Part shown: in pieces, positions 36,442 to 45,645 of the stretch | How the letters are laid out: every line of letters starts with the position of its first letter | How positions within the stretch are numbered: the stretch's first letter is position 1 | Origin: Gammaproteobacteria bacterium | GTDB lineage: Bacteria; Pseudomonadota; Gammaproteobacteria; Chromatiales; Chromatiaceae | Length of the DNA stretch: 58,579 bases | Direction of reading: 5' to 3' | Assembly: GCA_009928645.1 (NCBI GenBank) | Contig: SACH01000011.1 | Coordinates: 1-58,579 of the forward strand | Position numbers and translations under genes: made by a program | Notes under the pieces: generated by a model | Told to the model about the DNA's origin: nothing | The model's input: the letters and a program-made list of their open reading frames with translations, nothing else | Database searches by the model: none

Positions 36442-37907
36442 GGCGCTGCCTCCGGTTTGGCGTCCAAGGGCTGAGCGAGCCGATCCGGCAGGCGGAGGTG
36501 AAAGCGAACACCCCCCGCTTCAAGATTGCGGGCCCCGATCCAGCCACCGTGCTCCTCGACGATCTGGTGGACGATGAAGAGCCCGAGGCCGCTGCCCTGG
36601 CCCACGGCCTTGGTGGTGAAAAAGGGATCGAAGATGCGCGGCAGGAGGTTGGCGGGGATGCCCGGTCCCGTGTCGTCGATCAGCAGATCGATGACGGGGG
36701 TGCCGGGGGCGAAGGTATCGCCGCCCCCCAGCCCGGTATGCCGGGCCTCACCGCGCCGGGCGGTGATGGTCAGCTCACCCCGCGGGCCCATGGCCTCCAG
36801 GGCGTTGCCGATGAGATTGACCAGGGCCTGCTGCAGGCGGGGCCGATCGACCGCCACGCACAGATCCGGCGGTATCTCCAGGTGGACCACGATACCCGGG
36901 CCGCGCCGATTGCGCAGAAACCCCAGGGTTTCCTCCACCAGTTCGGCCAAGGCCACCGGCTGGGGGCCGGCGCCCGGTTCCCGGGTGTAGTCGAGAAGAG
37001 AGCGGACGATGCGCGCGGCGCGCTGGACCTCCTGGTCGATGTCGGCGATGAGCTCACGGCGGAACTCGGGCTCGGCATCCGGCTCCGCGGTGAGGATTTG
37101 GGCGGTGGTGGAGATGTTGGAGAGGGGGTTGTTCAATTCATGGGCGACACCGGCGAGCAAGGTGCCCAGGGAGGCCAGCTTCTCGGAACGGACCAGGGTC
37201 CGCTGGCGCCGCTCCAGTTCGTCCAAAACGAGATTGAAGGCGCCACACAGGGAGACCAACTCCCGCTCCCGGACCTCCGGGTCCAGCCGCGCCAGACGGC
37301 CACGGACCAGGGCCCCCATGCGCACCTCCATACGCTTCAGGGGCCGGGTCACCCAGTGGGCCAGCAGCAGGCCCGCCAAGGCCAGGAGGATGATGACGGT
37401 GGCGAAGGAGATGAGCAGGTTGCGCTGATGGGCGGCCAGGTCCTCGCTCAGGCCCTGACGTTCCCGTCGCGCCAGTTCCTCACCGGCGGTGACGATCGCC
37501 TTACCCAGGGCCCGCACCCGGCTGGCCAGGTCTTCGTCCTGAGGGTGCGATTCCAGCTCGGCCATCAGGTCGGCGTAGCGGCGTAGTTCCTCTTTGAGCG
37601 TCACCACCGCCGGTTCGCCCATGAGGTCGGCGAAGACGGCCACGCCCGGGTCACGTTGCAGCAGGGCGAGGGCCTCCGCCGCGTAGCGGCGGTTCTCGGC
37701 CAGGTCTTCCGGTTGACCATAGAGAAAGAAGTTCTTCTCGAAGCGCCGCAACTCCAGGGCCGCGTCGAAGAACTCCGCCACCAGACCGCTGGCCTGGACC
37801 TTGGCGGTCATCAGCCTGAGCTCCACCAGGGCGAGGAGCGACAGGCACACCGCCAGGCTCGCCAGGGCGAGGTAGACGAGGATGATCTTGGCGCGGAGGG
37901 AGTCCAT
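36438..37907 (-). CDS. NtrB-type membrane histidine kinase
   Basis: The protein has 489 residues from ATG 37907, with AGGGG upstream. TM1 is at about 7-29 (IILVYLALASLAVCLSLLAL), followed by a helical extracytoplasmic sensor region, TM2 at about 165-187 (LLISFATVIILLALAGLLLAHW) and HAMP. HisKA carries AGVAHELNNPLSNI. HATPase_c has NLIGNALEAMG, DTGPGIP and GSGLGLFIVHQIVEEHGG. It is the cognate kinase of the overlapping sigma-54 regulator. The signal is unknown; the locus suggests an anion or envelope stress cue (inference). Confidence 0.94.
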
Positions 37908-38104
37908 GCCCCTAAGTTTAGCCCCGCGGCTCGGGGGGCGGTCAAACATCCCCCATCCGGCCAGGGTGCCACCAGCCGCCGGACCGCCCGTGAACCGGGC
38001 CACTTCATGAGCAGCCGCGAAAAGCAGACTATTCATCAGTATTTCCTTCTATTCCCATAAAAAATCCATCATGCCGCGACGAGCTTTGCTAGACTCAAGT
38101 GCGT

Positions 38105-38132
38105 TGTGCAACGGGCACATTGCATCACGCAA
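38105..38132. promoter_or_regulatory. Candidate activator dyads upstream of sulP
   Basis: TGTGCAACGGGCACA (38105-38119) and TTGCATCACGCAA (38120-38132) are adjacent dyads, and CGTTGTGCAACG at 38102-38113 overlaps the first. The second shares TTGC-N-GCAA with the sites at 29751-29784. They lie 75-100 bp upstream of the sulP start, between divergent kinase and sulP genes. No convincing -24/-12 promoter follows, so the promoter they serve is unsettled. Confidence 0.45.
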
Positions 38133-38206
38133 CGATCCCGCCACGACAGACCTCTCCCCACTGTTCCCGGTCCTTCCGGTCCAGCCTTCGCGCGGGTCAT
38201 CGCACC

Positions 38207-40333
38207 ATGATGAACAAATGGCTTCTGCGGCTCTTCCCCTTCTTCGCCTGGTTTCCCATCAATGGTGGCATCCTGCGCGGTGACGTCATCGCCGGCATCA
38301 CCGGGGCACTGGTGCTGGTGCCCAAGGCCATGGCCTACGCCCAGCTCTCCGGCCTGCCGGTCTATTACGGCCTGTACGTGGCCCTGGTGCCGGCCATCCT
38401 CGGGGCCTTGTGGGGTTCATCACGGCAACTGTCCACCGGACCGGTCGCCATCGTCTCCCTGATGACGGCGGCGGCCATCACCCCCTTCGCCGTGCCCTTC
38501 ACCGAGGAATTCATCGGCCTGGCTCTGGTCCTGGCCTTCCTGGTGGGCCTCATCCAGCTCGGCCTGGGGGTCCTGAAACTGGGGACCATCGTCAACTTCG
38601 TCTCCCACCCGGTCATCCTCGGCTTCATGAACGCGGCGGCCATCATCATCGCCCTGTCCCAGCTCGACATGCTGCTGGGTATCCCCAAGGGCCGCAGCGA
38701 CTCCTTCCTGATGGACATCTGGGAGATGTTCCGCTACCTGCCCCAGACCCACCTGCCCACCCTGGCCATGTCGGTCTTCGCCCTGGCCCTCATGCTGGGG
38801 CTGAAGAAGATCAAGCCCCTAGCCAAGCTGAGCGTCCTCATCGCGGTGCTGGTGACCATCGGTGCCAGCGCCCTGCTGGAGTACGAGCACAAGACCAAGA
38901 TCGAACTGGACCAGATCGTCGACCCGGCGACGCGGGAACTGGTGACCCGTTATGCCGAGACCGACCAGCGCCTCAAGGACCTGCTGGCGGAGGTGACCTC
39001 CCAGTCCACCTATCTGCGGGAATTGCAGAAGGTCGAGGAAGAGCGCTCCGCCGCCTACCTCCAGCACCACATCGTCCTGGCGCGGGTCGATATCGCCGCC
39101 CTGGAGATCGAGAATAAGGAGCGGCTGCGTCAGATCCGCCAGCTCGAGTTCGTCCGCGGCCAGGTCCCCGAGGATCAGCCCGCCCCAGTCTATCTGGCGG
39201 ACTCCGTGCTGGAGGGCGTGACGGTGGGTGAACGCCGCTGGCACATCAAGAAGGTCGAGCAGGGGCAGGTGCAACTGATCGGCGGCGGCGACGTGGTCGG
39301 CAAGATCCCCGCCGGCCTGCCGGCCTTCCGCATCCCGCCCCTGAGCCTGGACATGGTGGTCCAACTCTTCACCGCCGCCCTGATCATCGCCCTGGTGGCC
39401 TTCATGGAGTCCATCTCCATGGCCAAGGCCCTGGCGGCCAAGACCAAGCAGCGCCTGGACCCCAATCAGGAGCTCATCGGCCAGGGCCTGGCCAACATCG
39501 GCGGCTCCTTCTTCCAGTCCTACCCCGCCTGCGGCTCCTTCACCGGCTCGGCCATCAACCTCCAGGCCGGGGCCCAGACCGGCTTCGCCATGGTCTTCAA
39601 CGGCCTCTTCGTCGCTATCGTCCTGCTCTTCCTGACGCCCTTCCTCTATCACCTGCCCAAGGCGACCCTGGCGGTGATCATCCTGCTGGCGGTGACCAGC
39701 CTCATCACCCCCCAGGCCCTCAAGCACACCTGGCAGGCCAGCCGCGCCGACGGCTTCGTCGCCCTGGCGACCTTCGTCCTCACGCTGGTCGCCGCGCCCC
39801 ACCTGGACAAGGGCATCCTCATCGGCGCCGCCCTAGCCATCCTGCTTTATCTCTATCGCACCATGAAGCCGCGGGTGGCCATCCTTGGCCGCTGCCCGGA
39901 CGGCACCCTGCGCGATATCAAGGTCAACCCCGGCCTGATCACCAGCGAGCATGTCATCGCCCTGCGCTTCGATGGTGCCCTTTATTTCGCCAACGTCGCC
40001 CATTTCGAGGACGCGGTGCTGGAGGCGGTGGCGGACCACAAGCAGGCCAGGTACCTGCTGGTGGTGGGTAACGGCATCAACCGGCTCGATGCCTCCGGCG
40101 AGGAGGTGGTCCATCACCTGGTAGAGCGGTTGCGCGCCAGCGGTGTGGAGGTGGTCTTTTCCGGTCTCAAGAAACAGGTGTTGGACGTGATGCGCGCCAC
40201 CGGCCTCTTCGACCTGATCGGTGACCGGAACATCTTCCCCACCGAGAACAAGGCCCTGGCGGCCATTTATGAGCGCCTGGGACCCGAGGCGGCGGATGAC
40301 ATGATGTGCCCGCCCCTGCCGGCGCGGGCCTGA
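38207..40333 (+). CDS. SulP family anion transporter with coiled-coil insertion and STAS domain
   Basis: The protein has 708 residues from ATG 38207, longer than the usual 550-600. The first half has SulP helices and the motif FAWFPINGG...GDVIAGITGALVLVPKAMAYAQLSGLPVYYGLY split across the N-terminus. Residues about 225-362 form an added hydrophilic segment with heptad character (VTRYAETDQRLKDLLAEVTS, LRELQKVEEERS), lying between membrane segment SVLIAVLVTIGASALL and GKIPAGLPAF. The membrane part resumes with FMESISMAKALAAKT and ANIGGSFFQSYPACGSFTGSAIN. A STAS domain ends it (about 575-700; VIALRFDGALYFANVAHFED). It probably moves sulfate, bicarbonate or another anion. It lies downstream of the kinase gene, in opposite direction. 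Confidence 0.9.
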   Translation: MMNKWLLRLFPFFAWFPINGGILRGDVIAGITGALVLVPKAMAYAQLSGLPVYYGLYVALVPAILGALWGSSRQLSTGPVAIVSLMTAAAITPFAVPFTEEFIGLALVLAFLVGLIQLGLGVLKLGTIVNFVSHPVILGFMNAAAIIIALSQLDMLLGIPKGRSDSFLMDIWEMFRYLPQTHLPTLAMSVFALALMLGLKKIKPLAKLSVLIAVLVTIGASALLEYEHKTKIELDQIVDPATRELVTRYAETDQRLKDLLAEVTSQSTYLRELQKVEEERSAAYLQHHIVLARVDIAALEIENKERLRQIRQLEFVRGQVPEDQPAPVYLADSVLEGVTVGERRWHIKKVEQGQVQLIGGGDVVGKIPAGLPAFRIPPLSLDMVVQLFTAALIIALVAFMESISMAKALAAKTKQRLDPNQELIGQGLANIGGSFFQSYPACGSFTGSAINLQAGAQTGFAMVFNGLFVAIVLLFLTPFLYHLPKATLAVIILLAVTSLITPQALKHTWQASRADGFVALATFVLTLVAAPHLDKGILIGAALAILLYLYRTMKPRVAILGRCPDGTLRDIKVNPGLITSEHVIALRFDGALYFANVAHFEDAVLEAVADHKQARYLLVVGNGINRLDASGEEVVHHLVERLRASGVEVVFSGLKKQVLDVMRATGLFDLIGDRNIFPTENKALAAIYERLGPEAADDMMCPPLPARA

Positions 40334-40451
40334 GCGGGCCCCGTCAGCCGGGCGAAGCCGACCGGGGCCTCCCGATCCCAGCCCCGATCTGCCCCCCCGG
40401 GCAGCAGACCGCAGCGGGGCATCTTCTCCCTCTCCCGTGGTGAGGAGGAAA

Positions 40452-40535
40452 AAATGCACGCGCAGGGGCTGGAGCTCGGTTAGGCTCACCGGGCGCTCAC
40501 CGCTCAGGGAACAAATGCACACGCAGGGGCTGGAG
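40452..40535. repeat. 23-bp direct repeat, 61 bp apart
   Basis: The two copies, at 40452-40474 and 40513-40535, share AAATGCAC and GCAGGGGCTGGAG and differ at one position. On the minus strand both encode LQPLRVH, so the repeat looks like a duplication of a coding end. Confidence 0.6.
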
Positions 40536-40685
40536 ACCCAGCACCGGGAGCGCCATATGGATCAGGGCCCGGATGGCGCGGGCCAGGGCCCCGGCCTCGC
40601 ACATGGCCAGGGCCGTCCGCCCGCTGTCGAGCAACTCGGGTTGGGCGAAGAGGCCAATTCCGTGGCTATGGCAGGGCCTGCGGCT
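40497..40685 (-). pseudogene. Possible C-terminal gene fragment downstream of epmA
   Basis: Directly after the epmA stop, in the same frame, about 62 codons stay open with coding-like composition (HGIGLFAQPELLDSG, ALARAIRALIH, PLRVHLFPER, then TGA). There is no start codon with a ribosome site at a sensible place, and I recognise no family. It may be a decayed gene end, or a short gene started from an internal ATG at about residue 28. Confidence 0.3.
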
Positions 40686-41702
40686 TCAGGCCCGCTCGAT
40701 GGGAAAGGCCAGCACCTGGTCGATGTGGCTGGTGCCGGTGATGGCCATCAGGAGCCGGTCGAGGCCGAGGGCGACGCCCGCGGCCTCGGGCATCCCGGCC
40801 GACAGGGCGGCGAGGAAGGCCTCATCCAGGGGCGGGACGGGCAGGCCCAGCTCCCGACGGCAGGCCTGATCCTGCTCGAATCGCTGGCGCTGCTCGGCGG
40901 CATCGGTCAGCTCGGCAAACCCATTGGCCAGCTCCACCCCCTCCAGGTAGAGCTCGAAGCGCTCGGCGACCGGCTCGGGACCGGGGCGAAGCCGCGCCAG
41001 GGCCGCCTGGCTGGGGGGATAATCGCGAATGAAGGTCAACCGGCCCCGTCCCAGCCCGGTCTCCAGGCGATGGGTGAGGAGTAGATCGAGCCAGCCGTCA
41101 CGATCGAGGCTCAGGTGCTCCCCCCCTGCGATCCCCTGATCCCGGGCGCAGGCAGCCAACTCGGCCAGGGTGGCGTGGAGGGGATCGATAGCGAGGCGAT
41201 CGCGAAACAGTTGGCGATAGCTGAGGATCTCGACCGGCCGCTCAGGCTGGCCCAGCGCCAGCCGGACCAGGTTCGCCACCTCGGCGATGAGCCGTTCGCC
41301 GTCCCACCCGGGGCGGTACCACTCCAGCAGAGTGAATTCCGGATGATGACGGCGGCCGCGCTCGCCATCACGGAAGACCTTGCAGATCTGGAAAATGGGA
41401 CCCGAACCCGCGGCCAGCAGCCGCTTCATGGGGAATTCGGGCGAGGTATGCAGCCAGAGTGGCTGCACGCCCGTTGGACCCGTCCAGGCCGTCCGCCAGC
41501 TCTCCAGGGCCGGATCAGTCAGACCGGCATGAGAGGCGATGGGGGTTTCGACCTCCAGCGCACCGGCTGCCACGAAGAACCGGCGAATGAGGGCGTAGAG
41601 TTCGGCCCGGGCCCGCAGGGCGGCAAGGGATGCCGCTGGCCGCCACTCCACTGAGCTGGTTCGCGCTCCACCCCCTTCAGGTGTCGGGGAAGAAAAAATC
41701 AT
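40686..41702 (-). CDS. epmA: EF-P-(R)-beta-lysine ligase
   Basis: The protein has 338 residues: a lysyl-tRNA synthetase catalytic core without the anticodon-binding domain, which is the hallmark of EpmA (PoxA/GenX). Class II motifs are visible: ALEVETPIASHAGLTDP (motif 1), HTSPEFPMKRLLAAG, ICKVFRDGERGRRHHPEFTLLEWY (motif 2) and GVALGLDRLLMAITG (motif 3). It attaches (R)-beta-lysine to Lys34 of EF-P in the cytosol. It lies 137 bp downstream of efp on the same strand. Two or three codons near the start are equally possible; ATG 41702 keeps a short extra N-terminus. Confidence 0.95.
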   Translation of the reverse strand: MIFSSPTPEGGGARTSSVEWRPAASLAALRARAELYALIRRFFVAAGALEVETPIASHAGLTDPALESWRTAWTGPTGVQPLWLHTSPEFPMKRLLAAGSGPIFQICKVFRDGERGRRHHPEFTLLEWYRPGWDGERLIAEVANLVRLALGQPERPVEILSYRQLFRDRLAIDPLHATLAELAACARDQGIAGGEHLSLDRDGWLDLLLTHRLETGLGRGRLTFIRDYPPSQAALARLRPGPEPVAERFELYLEGVELANGFAELTDAAEQRQRFEQDQACRRELGLPVPPLDEAFLAALSAGMPEAAGVALGLDRLLMAITGTSHIDQVLAFPIERA

Positions 41703-41839
41703 GCATCACCCACTGGAACCGGGATGGCAAGCCCATGGGAGGACGGGCATGGGACCGATCCGCCCAGGAACCCTGCCAGGGGAGATGGTTTGTCGGCGAG
41801 CACTGGCGCACGGCACCGCCGTCACGCCCTTGGCGGGGA

Positions 41840-42412
41840 TCATTCCTCCTTGGCGCGGGAGACATACTCCCCGGAGCGGGTATCGACCTTGATGAGCTCG
41901 TCGATCTGGACGAAGAGCGGGACGCGCACCACGGCGCCGGTCTCCAGGGTCGCCGGCTTACCGCCGCCGCCCGAGGTATCGCCCTTGAGGCCGGGGTCAG
42001 TCTCGACGATGCGCAGGATGACAAAGTTGGGCGGTTCCACCGACAGGGGGGCGCCGTTGTAAAGGGTGACCTGGCACATGTCTTCCTCCCTAATCCACTT
42101 GGCGGCATCCCCCACCGCCGCCGCGTCGGCGGTCAACTGCTCATAGCTCGCCGGGTCCATGAAGTGCCAGGTATCGCCATCGTTGTAGAGATACTGCATC
42201 TGGGTATCATGCACATCCGCCGCTTCCAGCGATTCACCGGACTTGAAGGTGCGCTCGACCACGCGGCCGGTCTTGAGGTTGCGGATCCTGACGCGGTTGA
42301 AGGCCTGGCCCTTGCCGGGTTTGACGAACTCGTTCTCGATGATGGTGTATGGATCGCCATCCAGCATGATCTTGAGGCCGCCGCGAAACTCATTGGTGTT
42401 GTAAGTCGCCAT
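41840..42412 (-). CDS. efp: Translation elongation factor P
   Basis: The protein has 190 residues in three OB-like domains. The modification loop [13 protein letters not shown] places the target lysine at K34. [14 protein letters not shown] and the C-terminal [14 protein letters not shown] match the family. EF-P relieves ribosome stalling at polyproline stretches, which are frequent in proteins of this window. Its modification enzymes lie on both sides. The start overlaps the epmB start by two bases on the opposite strand. Confidence 0.97.
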   Translation of the reverse strand: MATYNTNEFRGGLKIMLDGDPYTIIENEFVKPGKGQAFNRVRIRNLKTGRVVERTFKSGESLEAADVHDTQMQYLYNDGDTWHFMDPASYEQLTADAAAVGDAAKWIREEDMCQVTLYNGAPLSVEPPNFVILRIVETDPGLKGDTSGGGGKPATLETGAVVRVPLFVQIDELIKVDTRSGEYVSRAKEE

Positions 42413-43487
42413 GTCAGTTACTCTTAGGAGTGGGTCGAAACAAAACGGCCCATTATACCCAGACTCAAGGCCGCGTCCGTTGCCCTGCCGACCATCCCCT
42501 CCGGAGCAGATCAGAGGCGAGGTCTGGCAGCGGGAGTTACGGGCCGCCTTTACCTGTCCCGAGGCTTTGCTGGCGTACCTGGGCCTGGACCCAGGCCTCG
42601 CCGACCGAACCGCGGCACGGGACTTCTCCTGCCTGGTGCCTCAGGGCTTCGCCCGGCTCATGACGCCGGGGGATGCGGCGGACCCCCTCCTCCGCCAGGT
42701 CCTGCCCCGGCGCGAGGAGGAACTGGACCATCCCGGTTACACCCAAGACCCGGTGGGCGACGCCCAGGCCCGCGGCGCCCCTGGCTTGCTGCACAAGTAT
42801 CGCGGTCGCGCCCTGTTGGTGGTCACCGGGGCCTGCGCCCTGCATTGCCGCTATTGCTTCCGCCGCCATTTTCCTTATGCCGCGGAGACCCTGGTCCACG
42901 ATCGCGAGCAACAGGCCCTGCGAACCCTGGCGCGGGACCCGGATCTCACCGAGGTCATCCTCAGCGGCGGCGATCCCCTGATGTTGGAAGACATCCGCTT
43001 GGAGGGACTCTTTCAGCAGCTTGGGACCCTCGGTCAGGTACGTCGCCTGCGGTTACACACCCGGCTGCCAGTGGTGCTCCCCTCCCGGATCAGCCCCCGC
43101 CTCTGCACCCTCTTCGCTGCCAGCCCCCTGCCCCTCGTCATCGTCATCCACGCCAATCATCCCCGGGAATTGAGCCCCGAAGTCGGGGAGGCCCTGGCCG
43201 CCCTGCGGCGAACGGGCGTGACCCTGCTCAATCAGAGCGTCCTCTTGCGCGGCGTGAATGCTGACCCGGACTGTCTGGCGGCGCTGAGCGAGGCCTTGTT
43301 CGCCGCCGGGGTCATGCCCTATTACCTGCATCTGCTCGATCCCGTGGCGGGCGCAGCCCATTTCGAGGTCCCGGTCGCCGAGGCCCGGGAGATCCTCGTC
43401 CGCCTGCGGGCCGCCTTGCCTGGCTACCTGGTTCCCAAACTGGTCCAGGAACTCCCAGGTGCCCCCAGCAAGCTGCCGTTGATCTGA
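42411..43487 (+). CDS. epmB: EF-P lysine 2,3-aminomutase
   Basis: The protein has 358 residues. The radical SAM motif [16 protein letters not shown] (CxxxCxxC) is at about 143-158. [25 protein letters not shown] and [15 protein letters not shown] are typical of the YjeK/EpmB group, as is the C-terminal [20 protein letters not shown]. It converts (S)-lysine to (R)-beta-lysine for EpmA. The first 30 residues are Pro/Arg-rich and unlike the family, so translation could start later; no ribosome site is clear at ATG 42411. It diverges from efp, sharing the start region. Confidence 0.95.
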   Translation: MSVTLRSGSKQNGPLYPDSRPRPLPCRPSPPEQIRGEVWQRELRAAFTCPEALLAYLGLDPGLADRTAARDFSCLVPQGFARLMTPGDAADPLLRQVLPRREEELDHPGYTQDPVGDAQARGAPGLLHKYRGRALLVVTGACALHCRYCFRRHFPYAAETLVHDREQQALRTLARDPDLTEVILSGGDPLMLEDIRLEGLFQQLGTLGQVRRLRLHTRLPVVLPSRISPRLCTLFAASPLPLVIVIHANHPRELSPEVGEALAALRRTGVTLLNQSVLLRGVNADPDCLAALSEALFAAGVMPYYLHLLDPVAGAAHFEVPVAEAREILVRLRAALPGYLVPKLVQELPGAPSKLPLI

Positions 43488-43701
43488 ACCAGGCTGAACC
43501 AGGACCCCGGCCCGTCGCTCCCGTCACAGCCGGGCGGCACGGCAGTGCAACGCCCGGGCAGGCAAACAGCCCCGGTCGGAGAGGCCGCGTGGTGCCATCC
43601 CGGCCCCGCTGTGGGTGCTCGCGGGGTCATTCGCCACTGGTTCTGACCCCGGCATACATGCGGCCGTGCCAACCAGGGCCGGGAAAGCCGCCCTCGACGC
43701 A

Positions 43702-43725
43702 GTGATGGGTATAATCCCTCATCAC
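43702..43725 (+). promoter_or_regulatory. -10 element inside an operator-like dyad
   Basis: GTGATG and CATCAC flank a perfect TATAAT at 43710-43715, with GG and CC also paired inside. No good -35 exists. The layout suggests repression of the downstream EAL-type gene; the binder is unknown. Confidence 0.4.
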
Positions 43726-43746
43726 GCTTACCCATCCCTACTCGCC

Positions 43747-45009
43747 ATGGAAAACGCTCCCGTGCCTCCGAAGTTGTTGATCCTCTCCCCTCAGGCGGAC
43801 GAGGCCCGAACCATCATCGCCGGTCTGCGGCAGGTGGGTCTGGAGGCCCAGGGCGACCATTGCCCCCAAGTGGAGGAACTGGCGGCGCGGGTCGCCGCCA
43901 CCGCTCCCGATCTGTTGCTCTGTCTCCCCCGACCACCGCACCTGGAACTGGCCAGCGCCCTGACCCGTTACCGGGATCTGAACCAGGACCTGCCCCTGAT
44001 CATCCTTGCCAATACCGGCGCGGACCAGGCCCAACTCCTCCAGGCCCGCCGGTCAGGGGCCAGGGATGCCTGCGACCAAGACAATTTTCCCTGGATGGCG
44101 CTCCTGATCTCACGAGAATTCCATGACCTGCAGCAGCGACGGCTGGTCAGGGAACTGCGGCAACGGCTGCGATCGCTGGAGGAGACCTATGCTAAGGTGG
44201 GGACGCAGGCCGCCAACGGCCTGGGCAGCACGGTTACGGCTCTGGCGCGGGGACGCGAGGATGACCGTCAGTTCGCCCAGCGCATCAACCGTGCCCTCGG
44301 CGGCGATTATTTTCAGCTTTTTTATCAACCCATCATCAGTCTCAAAGGGGATGGCGAGGAGCGCTATAACGTCTTCATCCGCCTGCGCGATGATCGCCAG
44401 GGAGTGCGTGAGGCGAAGGAGTTTCTCGCCGCCGCTGTCCAATCCGGGCGCATGGTCGCCATCGACCATTGGGTGATCGAGCATGCCCTCCTGGCCCTGA
44501 CCGAACAACGGCGCAACGACCGCCGCTTGAACTTTTTTATCAACCTGGCGGAGGAGACCTTGCGGGAGGAAGGGTTCATCACCTGGCTCAACGGCCTCAT
44601 CGCCAACCAGCAGGTGGCCGGCAATTGGCTTACCTTCCAGGTCCTGGAGGAGCAGGTGCGAGCCAACCCAGCCCTTTACGCCCAATTCTCCCGGGATCTG
44701 ACCCACCTCGGCTGCCATCTGGCCATCAACCGTTACGGGATCGCCCCCAGTCCGGAGCGGCTGCTCGCCAGCCTAGCCGCGGACTACGTCAAGCTGGATG
44801 CCCAACTGACCGCAGGCATCGCCGATGACGAGCGCAAGGAACAGCAGCTCAGTCAGCGCATCGACCTGATCCGTGCCCAGGGCAAGGCGAGTATCGCCAC
44901 CAACATCGAGGACGCCCGCACCCTCAGCGTCCTGTGGACGGTGGGCGTGGATTATGTTCAGGGGAATTTCCTGCAACGCCCAGCCCCCACGCTGGAGCCT
45001 ATCCAATAG
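43747..45009 (+). CDS. Degenerate EAL-domain protein with receiver-like N-terminus (FimX/YkuI-like)
   Basis: The protein has 420 residues from ATG 43747. The N-terminal 120 residues resemble a receiver fold (LLILSPQADEARTIIAGL, LPLIILANTGADQAQLLQARRSGARDACD) but lack the acidic pocket. A short coiled coil follows. From about 195 on is an EAL-type domain: GGDYFQLFYQPIISLKGD, then NVFIRLRDD where EALLR would be, and INRYGIAPSPERLLASL where DDFGTG would be. The catalytic Glu and the metal-binding Asp pair are replaced, so it should not hydrolyse c-di-GMP and may bind it or act through protein contact. The C-terminal ATNIEDARTLSVLWTVGVDYVQGNFLQRP is well kept. Confidence 0.85.
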   Translation: MENAPVPPKLLILSPQADEARTIIAGLRQVGLEAQGDHCPQVEELAARVAATAPDLLLCLPRPPHLELASALTRYRDLNQDLPLIILANTGADQAQLLQARRSGARDACDQDNFPWMALLISREFHDLQQRRLVRELRQRLRSLEETYAKVGTQAANGLGSTVTALARGREDDRQFAQRINRALGGDYFQLFYQPIISLKGDGEERYNVFIRLRDDRQGVREAKEFLAAAVQSGRMVAIDHWVIEHALLALTEQRRNDRRLNFFINLAEETLREEGFITWLNGLIANQQVAGNWLTFQVLEEQVRANPALYAQFSRDLTHLGCHLAINRYGIAPSPERLLASLAADYVKLDAQLTAGIADDERKEQQLSQRIDLIRAQGKASIATNIEDARTLSVLWTVGVDYVQGNFLQRPAPTLEPIQ

Positions 45010-45076
45010 GTCAAACGCCCGGGCCCCGATCAGGGCAGTGCGCGGGGTAAGGTCCGTGGCCGAAGCGCGTATCCCG

Positions 45077-45598
45077 CTACCAGGGCATGAAGGAATTCAT
45101 GAAGCCCATGGGCCGGCTGATACTGCGATTCAAATTGCCCATGTCATAACTCATGGTCCCGGTGGTATGAGTCATGAGGCGCAGAGATTGATTGAGGGCA
45201 TCCATGGTGGCCAGCATGGGCCTGAGGGTTTCGACGTCCGTCGCCATGGCCTCGACGCTGGACGCCATGGCGCGCACACTACTGCTCATCTGACTGACGT
45301 TGTCGGACATCGACTGCATATTGCTGGCCAGCACCGTCATGTTGCTGTCGATGCTGATGGCCATGTAATGGACATCCTTGGCCAGGCTGAACACCAGATA
45401 AAAGCCGTAGGCGGCGAGGATGATGAAGGCGAACATGGAGGGATAGACGATGAGTTCCCAGCGCTTGGCGCTGGTCTCAAAGGCGTGGGAGAGACGCTCA
45501 AAGGCAATGGCATCACCCTGCTCCCCCGCTTTGGCCGCCCCCATCTCACCGGCCTTGATTGACTCACTGGTGGGCGCCATGGTTTTACCGCTGGTCAT
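45077..45598 (-). CDS. One-helix membrane protein with Met/Ser-rich coiled coil
   Basis: The product has 173 residues. A cytosolic N-terminus of about 45 residues is followed by one membrane helix (LIVYPSMFAFIILAAYGFYLVFSLA, about 49-73). The rest has a heptad-like pattern rich in Met, Ser and Asp (DSNMTVLASNMQSMSDNVSQ, MASSVEAMATDVETL) and a Met/Phe-rich C-terminus. It resembles the stalk of a chemoreceptor-like protein without a signalling tip. No family recognised. It lies 47 bp after the ParA-like gene. Confidence 0.65.
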   Translation of the reverse strand: MTSGKTMAPTSESIKAGEMGAAKAGEQGDAIAFERLSHAFETSAKRWELIVYPSMFAFIILAAYGFYLVFSLAKDVHYMAISIDSNMTVLASNMQSMSDNVSQMSSSVRAMASSVEAMATDVETLRPMLATMDALNQSLRLMTHTTGTMSYDMGNLNRSISRPMGFMNSFMPW

Positions 45599-45645
45599 CG
45601 CCGGTCAGATGCCTATCTATTGATCACCGCGGTACCTGGATGAGA

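Larger units (their letters stand above)
40334..40685. other. Intergenic region with hairpin, direct repeat and possible gene remnant
   Basis: It starts with a GGCCCCG/CGGGGCC hairpin (40337-40369) just after sulP, without a T tract. A 23-bp direct repeat follows (40452-40474 and 40513-40535, one mismatch). Nearer epmA the minus strand is coding-like. Confidence 0.5.

Noticed and set aside
38178-38191. GG-N10-GC upstream of sulP as a sigma-54 promoter
   Set aside because: The -24 part (CGGTCC) and -12 part (TTCGC) fit poorly and the start would fall only a few bases before the ATG.
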